Shown: positions 46,453 to 55,541 of the stretch, piece after piece | Numbering within the stretch: the stretch's first letter is position 1 | Layout: the number at the start of each line of letters is the position of its first letter | Origin: Micromonospora sp. H61 | GTDB lineage: Bacteria > Actinomycetota > Actinomycetes > Mycobacteriales > Micromonosporaceae | NCBI RefSeq assembly: GCF_018070325.1 | Contig: NZ_JAGPXY010000007.1 | Span: forward strand, 1 to 64,000 | Length of the DNA: 64,000 bases | Direction of reading: 5' to 3' | Made by a program: the position numbers and the translations under genes | The notes under the pieces: generated by a model | Seen by the model: the letters and a program-made list of their open reading frames with translations, nothing else | Database searches by the model: none | What the model was told of the DNA's origin: nothing

Positions 46453-48414
46453 TCAGGTGTGCTGGTTGCCCTCGGCCAGGTTCGCGTCGTAGCCGGCGGC
46501 CTGGAGGGCGAACAGTTCGGCGTACCGGCCGCCGGTGGCGACGAGGTCGGCGTGTGTGCCGGCCTCGACGAGCCGGCCGTGGTGCAGGACGAAGATCCGG
46601 TCGGCGTGCCGGACGTTCGCGAGCCGGTGCGTGATGAGGATCGTGGTGGCGCGACCTCGCCGGTCCCGGATGGTCTGGAACAGGGCGTCCTCGGCGCGGG
46701 GGTCGAGCGCCGAGGACGGCTCATCCATGATCAGCAGTTCGGCGTCGCGCAGAAACCCGCGAGCCGCGGTGATGCGCTGCCACTGCCCACCGGAGAGGTC
46801 CTGGCCTCGCGCGAAGGTCCGGTCGAGCAGTGTCTCGTACCCGTGCGGAAGTTCGTTGATCATGTCGTGGGCGACGGCGCGGCCGGCGGCGGCCTCGATG
46901 CGATCCTGCTGGGCCTCGCTGTCGACGTCGCCGATGGCGATGTTCGTGGCCGCGGTGAACGGCCACTTGTGGTATTCCTGCGTCACCACCGCGATCCGGG
47001 CACGCAGCCCGCCGACGTTCCAGTCCGACAACGGGCGGCCGTTCCACTCGATGCTGCCCTCGGTGGGGGCGCGAAGGCCGGCGATCATCGCGGCGAGGGT
47101 CGTCTTGCCCGAGCCGTTCTCCCCGACGAACGCGACAGTCTGCCCGGCGGTGATCGTCAACGTGACGCCGTCGACTGCGGAGTCGTCCCGATCGGGGTAA
47201 CGCAGGCTCACCTCGTTGACTGTCAACTCCCGCAGCCGATCAGGAGCGGCCTCGGCAACGGGTCCGGTGCTGGTCGGTAGGTAGGCGTCAGCGCGGGTCA
47301 TGAAACCGGTGTAGTCGCCGAAGTGCTGCCCCTCGGTGTAGACGTGGTCGACCTGGAAGGTGGCGATGGCCAGGGACCGCTGCGCGGACTGCACGGCGAT
47401 GACGCAGGTCGCCGCGGCGGCGAGCGGGATCTGCCCGTCGAGGAGCAGCAGGCCGAGCAGGGCGTAGACGGTGCCGGTCGCCAGACCGCCGACAATGGCT
47501 CCGACAGTGGTGGTAGTGGTGACCCGCCGGGCGAGGGCGAGTTGGATGTCGGTCTCCACCTGCATCACCCTGTCGTACTGGTCGAGCAGGAACCGGCGCA
47601 GCCCGTAGGAGCGCAACTCCGGGGCCGAGGCACGTTCGGCCATCAGCTTGTGCAGCAGCCACAGTCGACGTCGGCGCACCGACCCGGCGTTGTACGTCTG
47701 GTAGCGCAGATGCCCGGCCCGCAACGACGCCCACGCGTTGGGCACCGTGGCGACCAGCAGCGCCAGCAACAGCAGCGGATGGATGATGACGACGGCGGCC
47801 GCCACGGCGAGCAGCCCGGCCAGCCCGGCGAGCAGGTTCATCGACGCCTGCACCAGCCCGATCGTCGATTCGGTGCCTCGGGAGGCGCGTTCCATGTCAT
47901 CGGCGAACGCGTCGGCGTCGAACGCCTCCAACCGGACCGCTGTGGACACCTCGAACAGGCCCCGCTCCACCTCACGACTCACCCGAGGCGTCAAGCCGTT
48001 CTGCGCGTACCCGGTGGCGATGCCCATCCCGGCGCGGAGCGCGACCGTCGCCGCCAGCACGGCCAGCGCGGGCAGCGCCGCCCGCACCTTGTCCGCGGTC
48101 GGTCCGCCGGCGAACAGTTCCACCAACACCCGCTGGGTGGCCAACAGGCCGAAGGCGGCCATCACCCCCGCGCCGACAGTGGCCGCGGCCACCACACCGG
48201 TACGGAGCCGGTCCGCGCGCCAACTGATCCCGACGGCTGTCCAGACGAGCCTGGGCAGCTCCGCGAAGACGGCGAAGACGCCGGCCTCCGCGCGCGCCCG
48301 CACCCCCGTCTCCCACCACATCTCCCGCAACTCCGGCAGCACCGACTCCGTGCGCCCACTGTGGGGCTTGCCGGGATTGAAGCGGTGGGCCTCTGCGGTG
48401 GCGGTCTCGCTCAT
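46453..48414 (-). CDS. ABC exporter half-transporter (membrane domain fused to ATPase)
   Basis: Protein of about 653 residues. The N-terminal membrane domain (about 45-370) resembles type I exporters; the C-terminal ATPase has Walker A GENGSGKTT, signature LSGGQWQRI and Walker B LLIMDEPSSALDP. It would act as a homodimer. The ATG at 48414 has GGAGG upstream. A MarR gene lies 156 bp upstream on the same strand, and the two-component system follows downstream. Drug, peptide or lipid export are all possible. Confidence 0.92.
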   Translation of the reverse strand: MSETATAEAHRFNPGKPHSGRTESVLPELREMWWETGVRARAEAGVFAVFAELPRLVWTAVGISWRADRLRTGVVAAATVGAGVMAAFGLLATQRVLVELFAGGPTADKVRAALPALAVLAATVALRAGMGIATGYAQNGLTPRVSREVERGLFEVSTAVRLEAFDADAFADDMERASRGTESTIGLVQASMNLLAGLAGLLAVAAAVVIIHPLLLLALLVATVPNAWASLRAGHLRYQTYNAGSVRRRRLWLLHKLMAERASAPELRSYGLRRFLLDQYDRVMQVETDIQLALARRVTTTTTVGAIVGGLATGTVYALLGLLLLDGQIPLAAAATCVIAVQSAQRSLAIATFQVDHVYTEGQHFGDYTGFMTRADAYLPTSTGPVAEAAPDRLRELTVNEVSLRYPDRDDSAVDGVTLTITAGQTVAFVGENGSGKTTLAAMIAGLRAPTEGSIEWNGRPLSDWNVGGLRARIAVVTQEYHKWPFTAATNIAIGDVDSEAQQDRIEAAAGRAVAHDMINELPHGYETLLDRTFARGQDLSGGQWQRITAARGFLRDAELLIMDEPSSALDPRAEDALFQTIRDRRGRATTILITHRLANVRHADRIFVLHHGRLVEAGTHADLVATGGRYAELFALQAAGYDANLAEGNQHT

Positions 48415-48570
48415 GGACGTACCTCCGGGCGGCGCAGCCGTCGCCATTCCCCGCCGGGCTGGCGGAGTGGCGGCTTTCTGGAGGATTGGACCACCCGAAC
48501 ATAGCTCTCGGCAATCGCCCGAACACTCGCCGCTACGGATGCGATGGTGCCGGGAAAGCGTGGCAGCGCG

Positions 48571-49062
48571 TCACTGCGTACGCGGATCGTCGAGGCGCGC
48601 TTTCAGCGCCGTGGCGATCTCGCCCGCAGCGACGATCTGCTCCGGCGTGAGGGCGTCGACGAAGAGCTCCCGGATGGCGCGCAGGTGGGGAAAGGTGGCT
48701 CCCCTGAACGCCTCGGCGCCGGCCGTCGTGAGCAGCACCTCCGCACCGCGGGGAACCGTGGCGCACTCCTGGCGGCGGATGAGGCCGCGCCGCTCCATCC
48801 GCCCGAGATGGTGGGAGAGCCGGCTCCGCTCCCACCCGATGTGCGAGGCGAGTTCGGACGACCGCATCGCCTCGCCCTCCGCCTCGCTGAGAGCGAGGAG
48901 CACCGCGTAGTCCCCGCTCGAGAGCGAGGAGTCGCCCTGTAGGCGGGACTCGAGCCGGGAGCCGAGCGCCGCCGTCGTCTCGATGAAGTTCCGCCAGATC
49001 CGCAGTTCGTCGGCGGTCGGGAGCTGGCGTCCGCCCCGCCGGCCGGGTGTGGTCTCCGTCAT
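48571..49062 (-). CDS. MarR-family transcriptional regulator
   Basis: Winged-helix repressor of 163 residues: SLSSGDYAVLLALSEA, MRSSELASHIGWERSRLSHH and RRGLIRRQECATVPRGAEVLLT are the DNA-binding core. MarR proteins usually respond to phenolic or oxidising ligands. Two TTGAC/GTCAA palindromes lie in the 109-bp gap to the divergent LLM oxidoreductase operon and are its likely operators. GGGAGGG precedes the start. Confidence 0.93.
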   Translation of the reverse strand: MTETTPGRRGGRQLPTADELRIWRNFIETTAALGSRLESRLQGDSSLSSGDYAVLLALSEAEGEAMRSSELASHIGWERSRLSHHLGRMERRGLIRRQECATVPRGAEVLLTTAGAEAFRGATFPHLRAIRELFVDALTPEQIVAAGEIATALKARLDDPRTQ

Positions 49063-49078
49063 CTCACCCTCCCGGGAA

Positions 49079-49090
49079 TTGACGTGTCAA
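49079..49090. promoter_or_regulatory. MarR-type operator 1
   Basis: TTGACGTGTCAA has 5-bp palindromic arms around GT and lies 17 bp before the marR start. It doubles as a possible TTGACG -35 for the divergent operon. Confidence 0.65.
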
Positions 49091-49107
49091 TCGCCAAGTT
49101 AGCATCA

Positions 49108-49119
49108 TTGACACGTCAA
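49108..49119. promoter_or_regulatory. MarR-type operator 2
   Basis: TTGACACGTCAA is the exact inverse of operator 1, centred 29 bp away, in the same divergent control region. Confidence 0.65.
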
Positions 49120-49171
49120 CCGGTAGGTCCGCTTCCGCAGGCCGTCGGCGGATTGCACCGAGGAGGAGACC

Positions 49172-50221
49172 ATGGCAGCTGCAGACTTCGAGCTGGGGCT
49201 CAACTCGTTCGGGGAGGTGGCCACCGACGGCGACCGGGTCCTGAGCGACGCCGAGACCGTACGGCTACTCGTGGACGAGGCACGGCTCGCCGAGTCGGCC
49301 GGACTCGACGTGTTCAGCGTCGGCGAGCACTACCGCGAGGGCCACAACGACTCGGCGACACCGGTGCTGCTGGCCGCGGTCGCGACGGCCACCGAGCGAA
49401 TTCGCCTCGGCACCTCGGTCACAGTGCTCAGCACCAACGACCCGGTACGGCTCTACCACGAGTTCTCCACCCTCGACGCCGTCTCCGACGGCCGCGCCCA
49501 GATCGTCCTCGGGCGCGCATCCGCGACCGAGTCGTTTCCGCTGTTCGGGTACGACCTGGCCGACTACGAGCGGTTGTTCGAGGAGAAGCTGGACCTCTTC
49601 CTGCGACTTCAGCAGGACGAACCGGTCACCTGGTCCGGCACTGTACGAAGCCCACTGACCGGGCAGCGGCTGCACCCACTGATGCAGCCGGGCGGCATCC
49701 CGACCTGGATCGGTGTCGGGGGAAGCCCGAACTCGGTCATCCGCGCCGCCCGGCACGGACTTCCGCTCATGCTCGCGATCATCGGCGGGCGCCCCCAGCG
49801 CTTCGCCGGCCACGTCGACCTCTACACCAGGGCGCTCGAACAATTCGGGCATACCCTGCAGCCAATCGGGCAGCACTCACTCGGCCTTGTCGCAGACACC
49901 GACGAGGAGGCGGTGGAGACGTGGTGGCGATACTGGCAGCCGGTCGTGGCGGCCCTGGCCGCCGAACGCGGCTTCTACAAACCGGACCGCGCGCGCTACG
50001 AGGCCGAAATCGACCACGGCGCGCTCTTCGTCGGTTCACCCGAGACAGTGGCGCAGAAGATCGCCACTGTCGCTCGGGACCTGCGACTGAGCCGCTTCGA
50101 CCTGAAGTACGACATCATGCACCTGCCCCGCGAGGCACGCGCGCGCACCATCCAACTGCTGGGCAGTGAGGTCGCGCCACGGGTCCGGGAGCTGCTGGCT
50201 AAGGAGCCCAACCATGTCTGA
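49172..50221 (+). CDS. LLM-class flavin- or F420-dependent oxidoreductase
   Basis: Luciferase-like TIM-barrel protein of 349 residues. GLDVFSVGEHYREGHNDSATP, TERIRLGTSVTVLSTNDPVR and GRASATESFPLFGYDL are typical of the group; GVGGSPNSVIRAARHGLPLMLAIIGG is the phosphate-binding region. Either FMN or F420 could be the cofactor; the nearby F420-reductase-like gene favours F420 (inference). GAGGAGGAG precedes the start. The stop overlaps the next gene by 8 bp. Confidence 0.92.
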   Translation: MAAADFELGLNSFGEVATDGDRVLSDAETVRLLVDEARLAESAGLDVFSVGEHYREGHNDSATPVLLAAVATATERIRLGTSVTVLSTNDPVRLYHEFSTLDAVSDGRAQIVLGRASATESFPLFGYDLADYERLFEEKLDLFLRLQQDEPVTWSGTVRSPLTGQRLHPLMQPGGIPTWIGVGGSPNSVIRAARHGLPLMLAIIGGRPQRFAGHVDLYTRALEQFGHTLQPIGQHSLGLVADTDEEAVETWWRYWQPVVAALAAERGFYKPDRARYEAEIDHGALFVGSPETVAQKIATVARDLRLSRFDLKYDIMHLPREARARTIQLLGSEVAPRVRELLAKEPNHV

Positions 50222-51242
50222 TCTGCTGTTCGGCCTGGACACGTTCGGCGACATACCGCAGGACGACGCCGGCAAACTCGTCTCCCACGCGGCGGCGATC
50301 CGGCAGGTCGTCGACGAGGCAGTCCTCGCCGACCAACTCGGGGTCGACGTCATCGCGCTGGGCGAGCACCACCGGCCGGAGTACTCGGTCTCCACACCGG
50401 AGACGGTGCTGGCCGGAATCGCCACCCGCACCTCGCGGATCCGGTTGGCCTCCGGCGTGACCGTGCTGAGTTCGGACGACCCGGTACGGGTGTTCCAGCG
50501 CTTCGCCACAGTGGACGCGCTGTCGAACGGTCGAGCCGAGGTCATCCTCGGTCGCGGCTCGTTCACCGAGTCGTTCCCGCTCTTCGGTTACGACCTGCGC
50601 GACTACGACACGCTGTTCGAGGAGAAGATCGAACTGTTCGTCAAGTTGCTGGACGAGAAGCCGGTCACCTGGAGCGGCACCCTGCGTGCCCCACTGGAGA
50701 ACGCCGACGTGTTCCCGAAGACCGAATCGGGTCACCTGGACACCTGGGTCGGCGTGGGTGGCTCGCCGCAGTCGGTCGTCCGCACCGCCCGGTACGGGCT
50801 GCCACTCATGCTCGCCATCATCGGCGGGGCCCCCGAGCGCTTCGCGCCCTACATCGACCTGTACCGCCGGGCCGCCGACCAGCTCGGTACGACCGCGCAC
50901 CCGGTCGGCATGCACTCGCCGGGCTTCATCGCCGACACCGACGAGCAGGCCAAGGAGATCTACTGGCCGCACTATCGGATCATGCGAGACCGGATCGGCA
51001 AACTGCGGGGCTGGCCCCCGATCCGCCGTCAGGAGTTCGACTCCGAGGTGGAGAACGGCTCCCTCTACATCGGCTCACCGGAGACGGTGGCCCGCCGGAT
51101 GGCCCGTGCGATCCGCAGCCTCGGTGTCGGCCGGTTCGACCTCATCTACTCGGCCGGAGCGCAACCGGCCAGCGCCCGGATGCGCGCCGTGGAACTCTAC
51201 GGCTCGAAGGTGATCCCCATGGTCCGCGAACTGCTGGCCTGA
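50214..51242 (+). CDS. LLM-class oxidoreductase, paralogue of the preceding gene
   Basis: Second luciferase-like protein, 342 residues, clearly similar to its upstream neighbour (LGVDVIALGEHHRPEYSVSTP; GVGGSPQSVVRTARYGLPLML), so the pair arose by tandem duplication and may form a heterodimer. The ATG at 50214 has AAGGAG upstream and overlaps the previous stop; a longer frame from 50166 is rejected. The substrate is unknown. Confidence 0.92.
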   Translation: MSDLLFGLDTFGDIPQDDAGKLVSHAAAIRQVVDEAVLADQLGVDVIALGEHHRPEYSVSTPETVLAGIATRTSRIRLASGVTVLSSDDPVRVFQRFATVDALSNGRAEVILGRGSFTESFPLFGYDLRDYDTLFEEKIELFVKLLDEKPVTWSGTLRAPLENADVFPKTESGHLDTWVGVGGSPQSVVRTARYGLPLMLAIIGGAPERFAPYIDLYRRAADQLGTTAHPVGMHSPGFIADTDEQAKEIYWPHYRIMRDRIGKLRGWPPIRRQEFDSEVENGSLYIGSPETVARRMARAIRSLGVGRFDLIYSAGAQPASARMRAVELYGSKVIPMVRELLA

Positions 51243-51269
51243 ACAGCACTTCCCGAGCGAGAGGACGAC

Positions 51270-51971
51270 ATGAACGACAACGACCGGAGCCGGCCTGCGA
51301 CCCTCGGCATCCTCGGCGCCGGCAAGGTGGGCACGGTGCTCGCCCGGCTCGCCGTCGCCGCCGGCTACCGGGTACGGGTGGCCGGCTCCGGCGACCCGAC
51401 GAAGATCGCCCTCACCGTCGAGGTCCTCGCCCCGGGGGCCGAGGCCACCACGGCGGTCGACGCGGCGGCCGACGCCGACGTCGTCATCCTCGCCCTGCCC
51501 CTGGGCAAGTACCGCAGCGTTCCCGCCGAGGCGCTGCGCGGCAAGCTCGTCGTCGACGCCATGAACTACTGGTGGGAGATCGACGGCATCCGCGACGACC
51601 TCACCAACCCGCGTACCTCGTCCAGCGAGACCGTCCAGGCGTTCCTGTCCGGCTCACGCGTCGTGAAGGCGTTCAACCACATGGGCTATCACGACCTGGA
51701 GGACGAGGCCCGGCCGGCAGGGGCGACCGGCCGCAAGGCCATCGCGATCGCCGGCGACGACAACGCCGACCTCACCGAGATCGCGGCCCTGGTGGACGCG
51801 CTCGGCTTCGATCCGATCGTGGCCGGCCCGCTGGCCGAGGGGGTACGACTAGAACCGGGCAGCGAGTTGTTCGGCGCCAACGTGAGCGCCGACGAGGTAC
51901 GCGCCATGCTCGACCGCTTCGGAGAGTCGGAGCGGGGACGGACCATCACCGCTGCCCGCACGGCGTCGTAG
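51270..51971 (+). CDS. NADPH:F420 oxidoreductase-like protein
   Basis: Rossmann-fold protein of 233 residues with the N-terminal dinucleotide motif [16 protein letters not shown] and the NADP-dependent F420 reductase pattern ([33 protein letters not shown]). Relatives move hydride between NADPH and F420, which would feed the two LLM oxidoreductases encoded just upstream (gap 27 bp). GAGAGGAC precedes the ATG. NAD(P)-binding proteins of unknown role also occur in this family. Confidence 0.88.
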   Translation: MNDNDRSRPATLGILGAGKVGTVLARLAVAAGYRVRVAGSGDPTKIALTVEVLAPGAEATTAVDAAADADVVILALPLGKYRSVPAEALRGKLVVDAMNYWWEIDGIRDDLTNPRTSSSETVQAFLSGSRVVKAFNHMGYHDLEDEARPAGATGRKAIAIAGDDNADLTEIAALVDALGFDPIVAGPLAEGVRLEPGSELFGANVSADEVRAMLDRFGESERGRTITAARTAS

Positions 51972-52003
51972 ACATCGCCTGCGGCCGCTCAGGGGTCAGA
52001 GAC

Positions 52004-52046
52004 GATCGGGTCGGAGGGATCCGGAAGGCGGCCCTCCGACCCGATC
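52004..52046. terminator. Bidirectional terminator
   Basis: A 15-bp perfect inverted repeat (52004-52018 and 52032-52046) with a 13-nt loop lies between two convergent genes. Confidence 0.82.
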
Positions 52047-52066
52047 ATCGTCATCGCCCTCCGGCA

Positions 52067-52534
52067 CTAGTTGTTGTTACGCCACCAGGGCGACCATCCC
52101 GAACAGCCCCAGGCGCCACACGCCCGGAACCGCACGCGGCTGCCCTCATCGTTGTAGCGGTGAGTCGTGCCGTCCTCGTAGAAGTCGTAGTTGCACACTC
52201 CCCATTCACCCTCGCCTTCGAGGTTCTGGCAGTCGCCGCTGCGGTAGTTGTGCCAGGTTCCGCCGTAGTAGAGCTGGTTCTCCCAGATCCCGATGGCCGC
52301 GTAGGGCGTGTCGCGGTCGTAGACCCAGATCTGGTCACCGTAGGCCCGGAAGCAGGCTTGGGCCGGCGACGACGAGCCGGCGGAGGGGGCCGGTGCGTCG
52401 ACGCAGTCCACGACGTCGGGCGGCCAGCCGGCCGGCGTCGCGATGGTCGCCGCCGCCGGCGCGCCGGCGAGCAGGACGAAGAGGGCCGCCAGGGCCACGA
52501 TGAAAGCTGGGCGCGTTGCTCTCTTGACTGACAT
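52067..52534 (-). CDS. Secreted protein of unknown function
   Basis: Exported protein of 155 residues with a signal peptide (about 1-32, ending APAAAT). The mature part is rich in Trp, Tyr and Asp and has six Cys (DCVDAP, QACFRAYG, SGDCQNL, GVCNYDF, RACGAWGC), suggesting a disulfide-stabilised small beta domain. It ends with the polar WWRNNN. The ATG at 52534 fits the signal peptide; a TTG at 52546 is possible. No family was recognised. Confidence 0.82.
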   Translation of the reverse strand: MSVKRATRPAFIVALAALFVLLAGAPAAATIATPAGWPPDVVDCVDAPAPSAGSSSPAQACFRAYGDQIWVYDRDTPYAAIGIWENQLYYGGTWHNYRSGDCQNLEGEGEWGVCNYDFYEDGTTHRYNDEGSRVRFRACGAWGCSGWSPWWRNNN

Positions 52535-52653
52535 GAGGCGAACCAATCATCGCCATTCACGGCCAACAAGACATCAGGGTGTTCGGAACGGTACGGACCC
52601 GTCCCGAACGCGGGAGGACCGCTGTCGAACGGGGAGGCGACAGTCTCTTTGGG

Positions 52654-53424
52654 TCAGGCGACGCCGAACGCCGCCCGCGGTTCGAGGTGCTGGCCAACGG
52701 CGTACTGCTCGTCGAAGTCGGTCGGGCCGAGCGCCTCGGTCGCGGCGGCGCGCATCCGGGCGAGGTCCGCGGCGTCGTCCGGGTCCGGCACCTGGCCGAG
52801 CGCCGCGAACGCGGCGTCCGCGACACCGATCATCCGCGCCGCGCGGGAGTGGTTCCCCTCGGCGGTCGCGAGCGCGGCGCCGGCAACGCAGACGTACGGC
52901 ACGAAGTCCGTCCAACCGTTGTGGAACACCCGCTGGCGGTTCTCGGCGAACAGCGTTCGGGCCACGTCCAGGTTGCCCAGCCCCAGCTCGCAGAACGCGA
53001 GGTTGTGATATTCGGAGTTGACCGTCTTGGGTTGGCCGAGCGCCTCGTTGAGCGCGATGCTCTCCCGGTACAGGTCCCGAGCGCGGAGCAGGTCACCGGA
53101 CATCCTCGCGACGCCGGCCAGCACGTGCCTCGGTCGTTCCTCCAGGGCCCGGTCGCCGGAGCGCAGCGCCACCGCGAGAGCCTCCCGGGCCCGCGCCTCT
53201 CCGCCCGTCAGGTCACCGCCGCGAATGGCGACCCGGGCGAGGCTGTACCGAGCCTCCACCTCGCCCGCCAGGTCACCGGCCGCCTGGGCCCGCTCGATTT
53301 CGGCCTCGCTCATCCGCACCACGGCGTCGGTCTCGCCTCGGCGAAACGCCGAGCGCACGCTCTCGCTGAAGGTCATGACCCTCTCCCCCATACCTGACAC
53401 CGCCCGGTCGACATCGTCCGTCAC
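52654..53424 (-). CDS. Tetratricopeptide-repeat protein
   Basis: Protein of 256 residues, largely helical, with TPR-like repeats (AGDLAGEVEARYSLARVAIR; SGDLLRARDLYRESIALNEA; LGNLDVARTLFAENRQ) and an ADAAFAALG region like the C-terminal TPR of bacterial regulators. It has no DNA-binding domain, so it may be a detached sensor or scaffold. The GTG start overlaps the GNAT stop (GTGA at 53421-53424), implying functional coupling. Confidence 0.85.
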   Translation of the reverse strand: MTDDVDRAVSGMGERVMTFSESVRSAFRRGETDAVVRMSEAEIERAQAAGDLAGEVEARYSLARVAIRGGDLTGGEARAREALAVALRSGDRALEERPRHVLAGVARMSGDLLRARDLYRESIALNEALGQPKTVNSEYHNLAFCELGLGNLDVARTLFAENRQRVFHNGWTDFVPYVCVAGAALATAEGNHSRAARMIGVADAAFAALGQVPDPDDAADLARMRAAATEALGPTDFDEQYAVGQHLEPRAAFGVA

Positions 53425-54182
53425 CGCGCGTGGAACATGGTCCAGGTCTCCACGAGCGTGAAGCCCATCGACTCGTAGAGCGGCCTACCCATCACGCTGG
53501 TGTGCAGGTAGGCAGCGTCCGCGCCGGCCGCGATGCCGTCCCGCAGAACCGTTTCGGTGATCACCCGGCCCAGGCCACGACCCCGGGCGGACGGAACGAC
53601 CGCGATGTTGAACACGCCGACCACCCCGGAGGTCAGCATCCCGAGCCCGGTGCCGACGGGCTGGCCGGACTCCTCGGCCAGGTAGCCGGTGATGGAGTCG
53701 GCGTCGAGCACCGCACCACCCATCAGCGATCCGAAGAGGCCCTCGGGAACCTCGAAGCTCCGGGTGAGGGCGTCGGTGTAGAGGTCGTTCTCGGCGGCGC
53801 CTACCTGACGCACCGAGGGGCGCTCCGCCGAGCCGGCACGGAAGGTGAGGTCGTCCGACGCGCAGGCCAGCAGGGGCAGCTCACTGCGTTCGAGGAGGCC
53901 GTGCCGGGCCGCGAGGTCAGCGACCTGGTCGTCCGCCTCGCCCCGAACGATGATCGACCACTGCGCGGCCTGCCTGCCGACCTCGGTCGCCATCTCGTCG
54001 AGCGACCCGAGGTCGGGCTCGGTGGACCTGTCGTAGGCAGCGTTGAGCGTCGCGACGCCGGCCTGCGTCACCCCCGCGCGGGCAGTGCCCCGCTCGGCGT
54101 ACCCGCCCTTCGGAGTCACCCTGCACAGCGTCTCGAAGGCGTCGAAGTACGCCGCCGCCATCCGATCGGCGGTGATGTTCAT
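53421..54182 (-). CDS. GNAT-family N-acetyltransferase
   Basis: Acetyltransferase-fold protein of 253 residues. The acetyl-CoA-binding motif A is in the C-terminal half (NIAVVPSARGRGLGRVITETV), with ADAAYLHTSVMGRPLYESMGF as the final motif. The N-terminal 120 residues form a second, degenerate domain. The acceptor is unknown. It is translationally coupled to the downstream TPR protein. Confidence 0.88.
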   Translation of the reverse strand: MNITADRMAAAYFDAFETLCRVTPKGGYAERGTARAGVTQAGVATLNAAYDRSTEPDLGSLDEMATEVGRQAAQWSIIVRGEADDQVADLAARHGLLERSELPLLACASDDLTFRAGSAERPSVRQVGAAENDLYTDALTRSFEVPEGLFGSLMGGAVLDADSITGYLAEESGQPVGTGLGMLTSGVVGVFNIAVVPSARGRGLGRVITETVLRDGIAAGADAAYLHTSVMGRPLYESMGFTLVETWTMFHAR

Positions 54183-54391
54183 GGTGGGACTCCCTAGACC
54201 GGTCGTTCTGCTTCGGTCGACAACCTAGCCACCGATCACGCTGACCAGCAAATCACGGGCACGATGACCGCCACCTGCGGAACGGCTTCGAACCGATCAG
54301 GAATCGAGAAGCCCCGGGAACTTCGGGCGGCCTAGCCTTTCCCCAGGTGAACGGCAGCATGCCGACCTGGACGACGAGAGGGAGCCCGAGA

Positions 54392-54838
54392 ATGTCCGCG
54401 AAGACCACTACCGTGTCCGACGGCTTCAGCCCCGAGGAGCGGGCCGCGATGAAGGAGCGCGCCGACGAGCTGCGCGCCGAGGGCAAGAAGGGCGCCAAGA
54501 AGGCGGACGGGCTGCAAGCGGTCCTCGACCGGATCGCGCAGATGGAACCGGAGGACCGCGCGCTCGCCGAGCGGGTGCACGTGACGGTGACCGCCGCCGC
54601 CCCGAGCCTGATGCCGAAGACCTGGTACGGGATGCCCGCCTACGCGAACGAGGACGGCAAGATCGTCGTCTTCTTCCAGGACTCCGGCAAGTTCAACTAC
54701 CGGTACTCGACTGTGGGCTTCCAGGACTCGGCCAACCTCGACGACGGGGATCTCTGGCCGGTGGCGTACGCGTTGCAGCAGTGGAGCCCGGCCGTGGAGA
54801 AGAAGATCACCGAACTGGTGCGGACGGCGGTCTCCTGA
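54392..54838 (+). CDS. DUF1801-family protein
   Basis: Small soluble protein of 148 residues. The N-terminal third is a charged helix (SPEERAAMKERADELRAEGKKG). The rest matches the DUF1801/YdhG fold (PSLMPKTWYGMPAYANEDGKIVVFFQ; LWPVAYALQQWSPAVEKKI), related to iron-chaperone and SufE-like small folds. The ATG at 54392 has GAGGGAG upstream. The function is not established. Confidence 0.85.
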   Translation: MSAKTTTVSDGFSPEERAAMKERADELRAEGKKGAKKADGLQAVLDRIAQMEPEDRALAERVHVTVTAAAPSLMPKTWYGMPAYANEDGKIVVFFQDSGKFNYRYSTVGFQDSANLDDGDLWPVAYALQQWSPAVEKKITELVRTAVS

Positions 54839-54955
54839 CCGATGCCCGCCCCCTCGCTGGCTCGCTCACGGTGCGATGATCGACGGCCGGAGCCGACGGA
54901 GACAGGTGGTGCGGACGATGCGGTATGGGCCGCCAGCGGTACGACGAGTCCCCCG

Positions 54956-55471
54956 ATGACCGGCCGGGCCGGCGAGGTGTTCGACACCGGTCGGACGGTG
55001 TCCGACATCGAGTCGCTGCTCGCCGCGCACCTGCCCACGGACGGGACGCCGGTCAGCGAGGGGGACCCGGTCACCGGTGAGTGGACGGGCAGCCGAGGCG
55101 AGGGCTTTCGGATCGTTCCGCTCTGGGAGAGCGACGCCCTGACGGGTGTGTACGGTGCCGAGTGGAACCAGGCCGAAGAGGCCGCCGAGGCGAACCTGGC
55201 CCTCGTCGTGGCGGAGTTGGACCAGAGGTGGGGCGGGCACCGCTCGGTCTCCATGCGGGTGCCGCTGTTCCGGGATCAGGCCGGTGAACCCATGCCGGCG
55301 CTGTTCCAGTCGCTCTGTGACCTGGACTGCTACGGCGACCTGACCGTCTGGGGGCCGACGGTGACCGGGGGTCGGTGGGTCGCGGTCTCGGTCAACCAGT
55401 GTGACGGCGACGCTCCCATGATCATGACGGCGGTCGTCAGTCAACTACCGATCATCGAACTGTCGGACTGA
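54956..55471 (+). CDS. Hypothetical cytoplasmic protein
   Basis: Acidic protein of about 171 residues without signal peptide or membrane helix. It contains LWESDALTGVYGAEWNQAEEAAEANLALVVAELDQRWGGHR in its central helix and beta strands around DLTVWGPTVTGGRWVAVSVNQ. No family was recognised. The start is uncertain: ATG 54956 is preferred; ATG 54842, three bases after the previous stop, would add 38 low-complexity residues. Confidence 0.75.
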   Translation: MTGRAGEVFDTGRTVSDIESLLAAHLPTDGTPVSEGDPVTGEWTGSRGEGFRIVPLWESDALTGVYGAEWNQAEEAAEANLALVVAELDQRWGGHRSVSMRVPLFRDQAGEPMPALFQSLCDLDCYGDLTVWGPTVTGGRWVAVSVNQCDGDAPMIMTAVVSQLPIIELSD

Positions 55472-55541
55472 CCTGCCCGGTTACCCGCGGCCCGGGTGCG
55501 GGGCTGTCATCGACATTGCCCACGGCTCCTATGGTTCGGGC

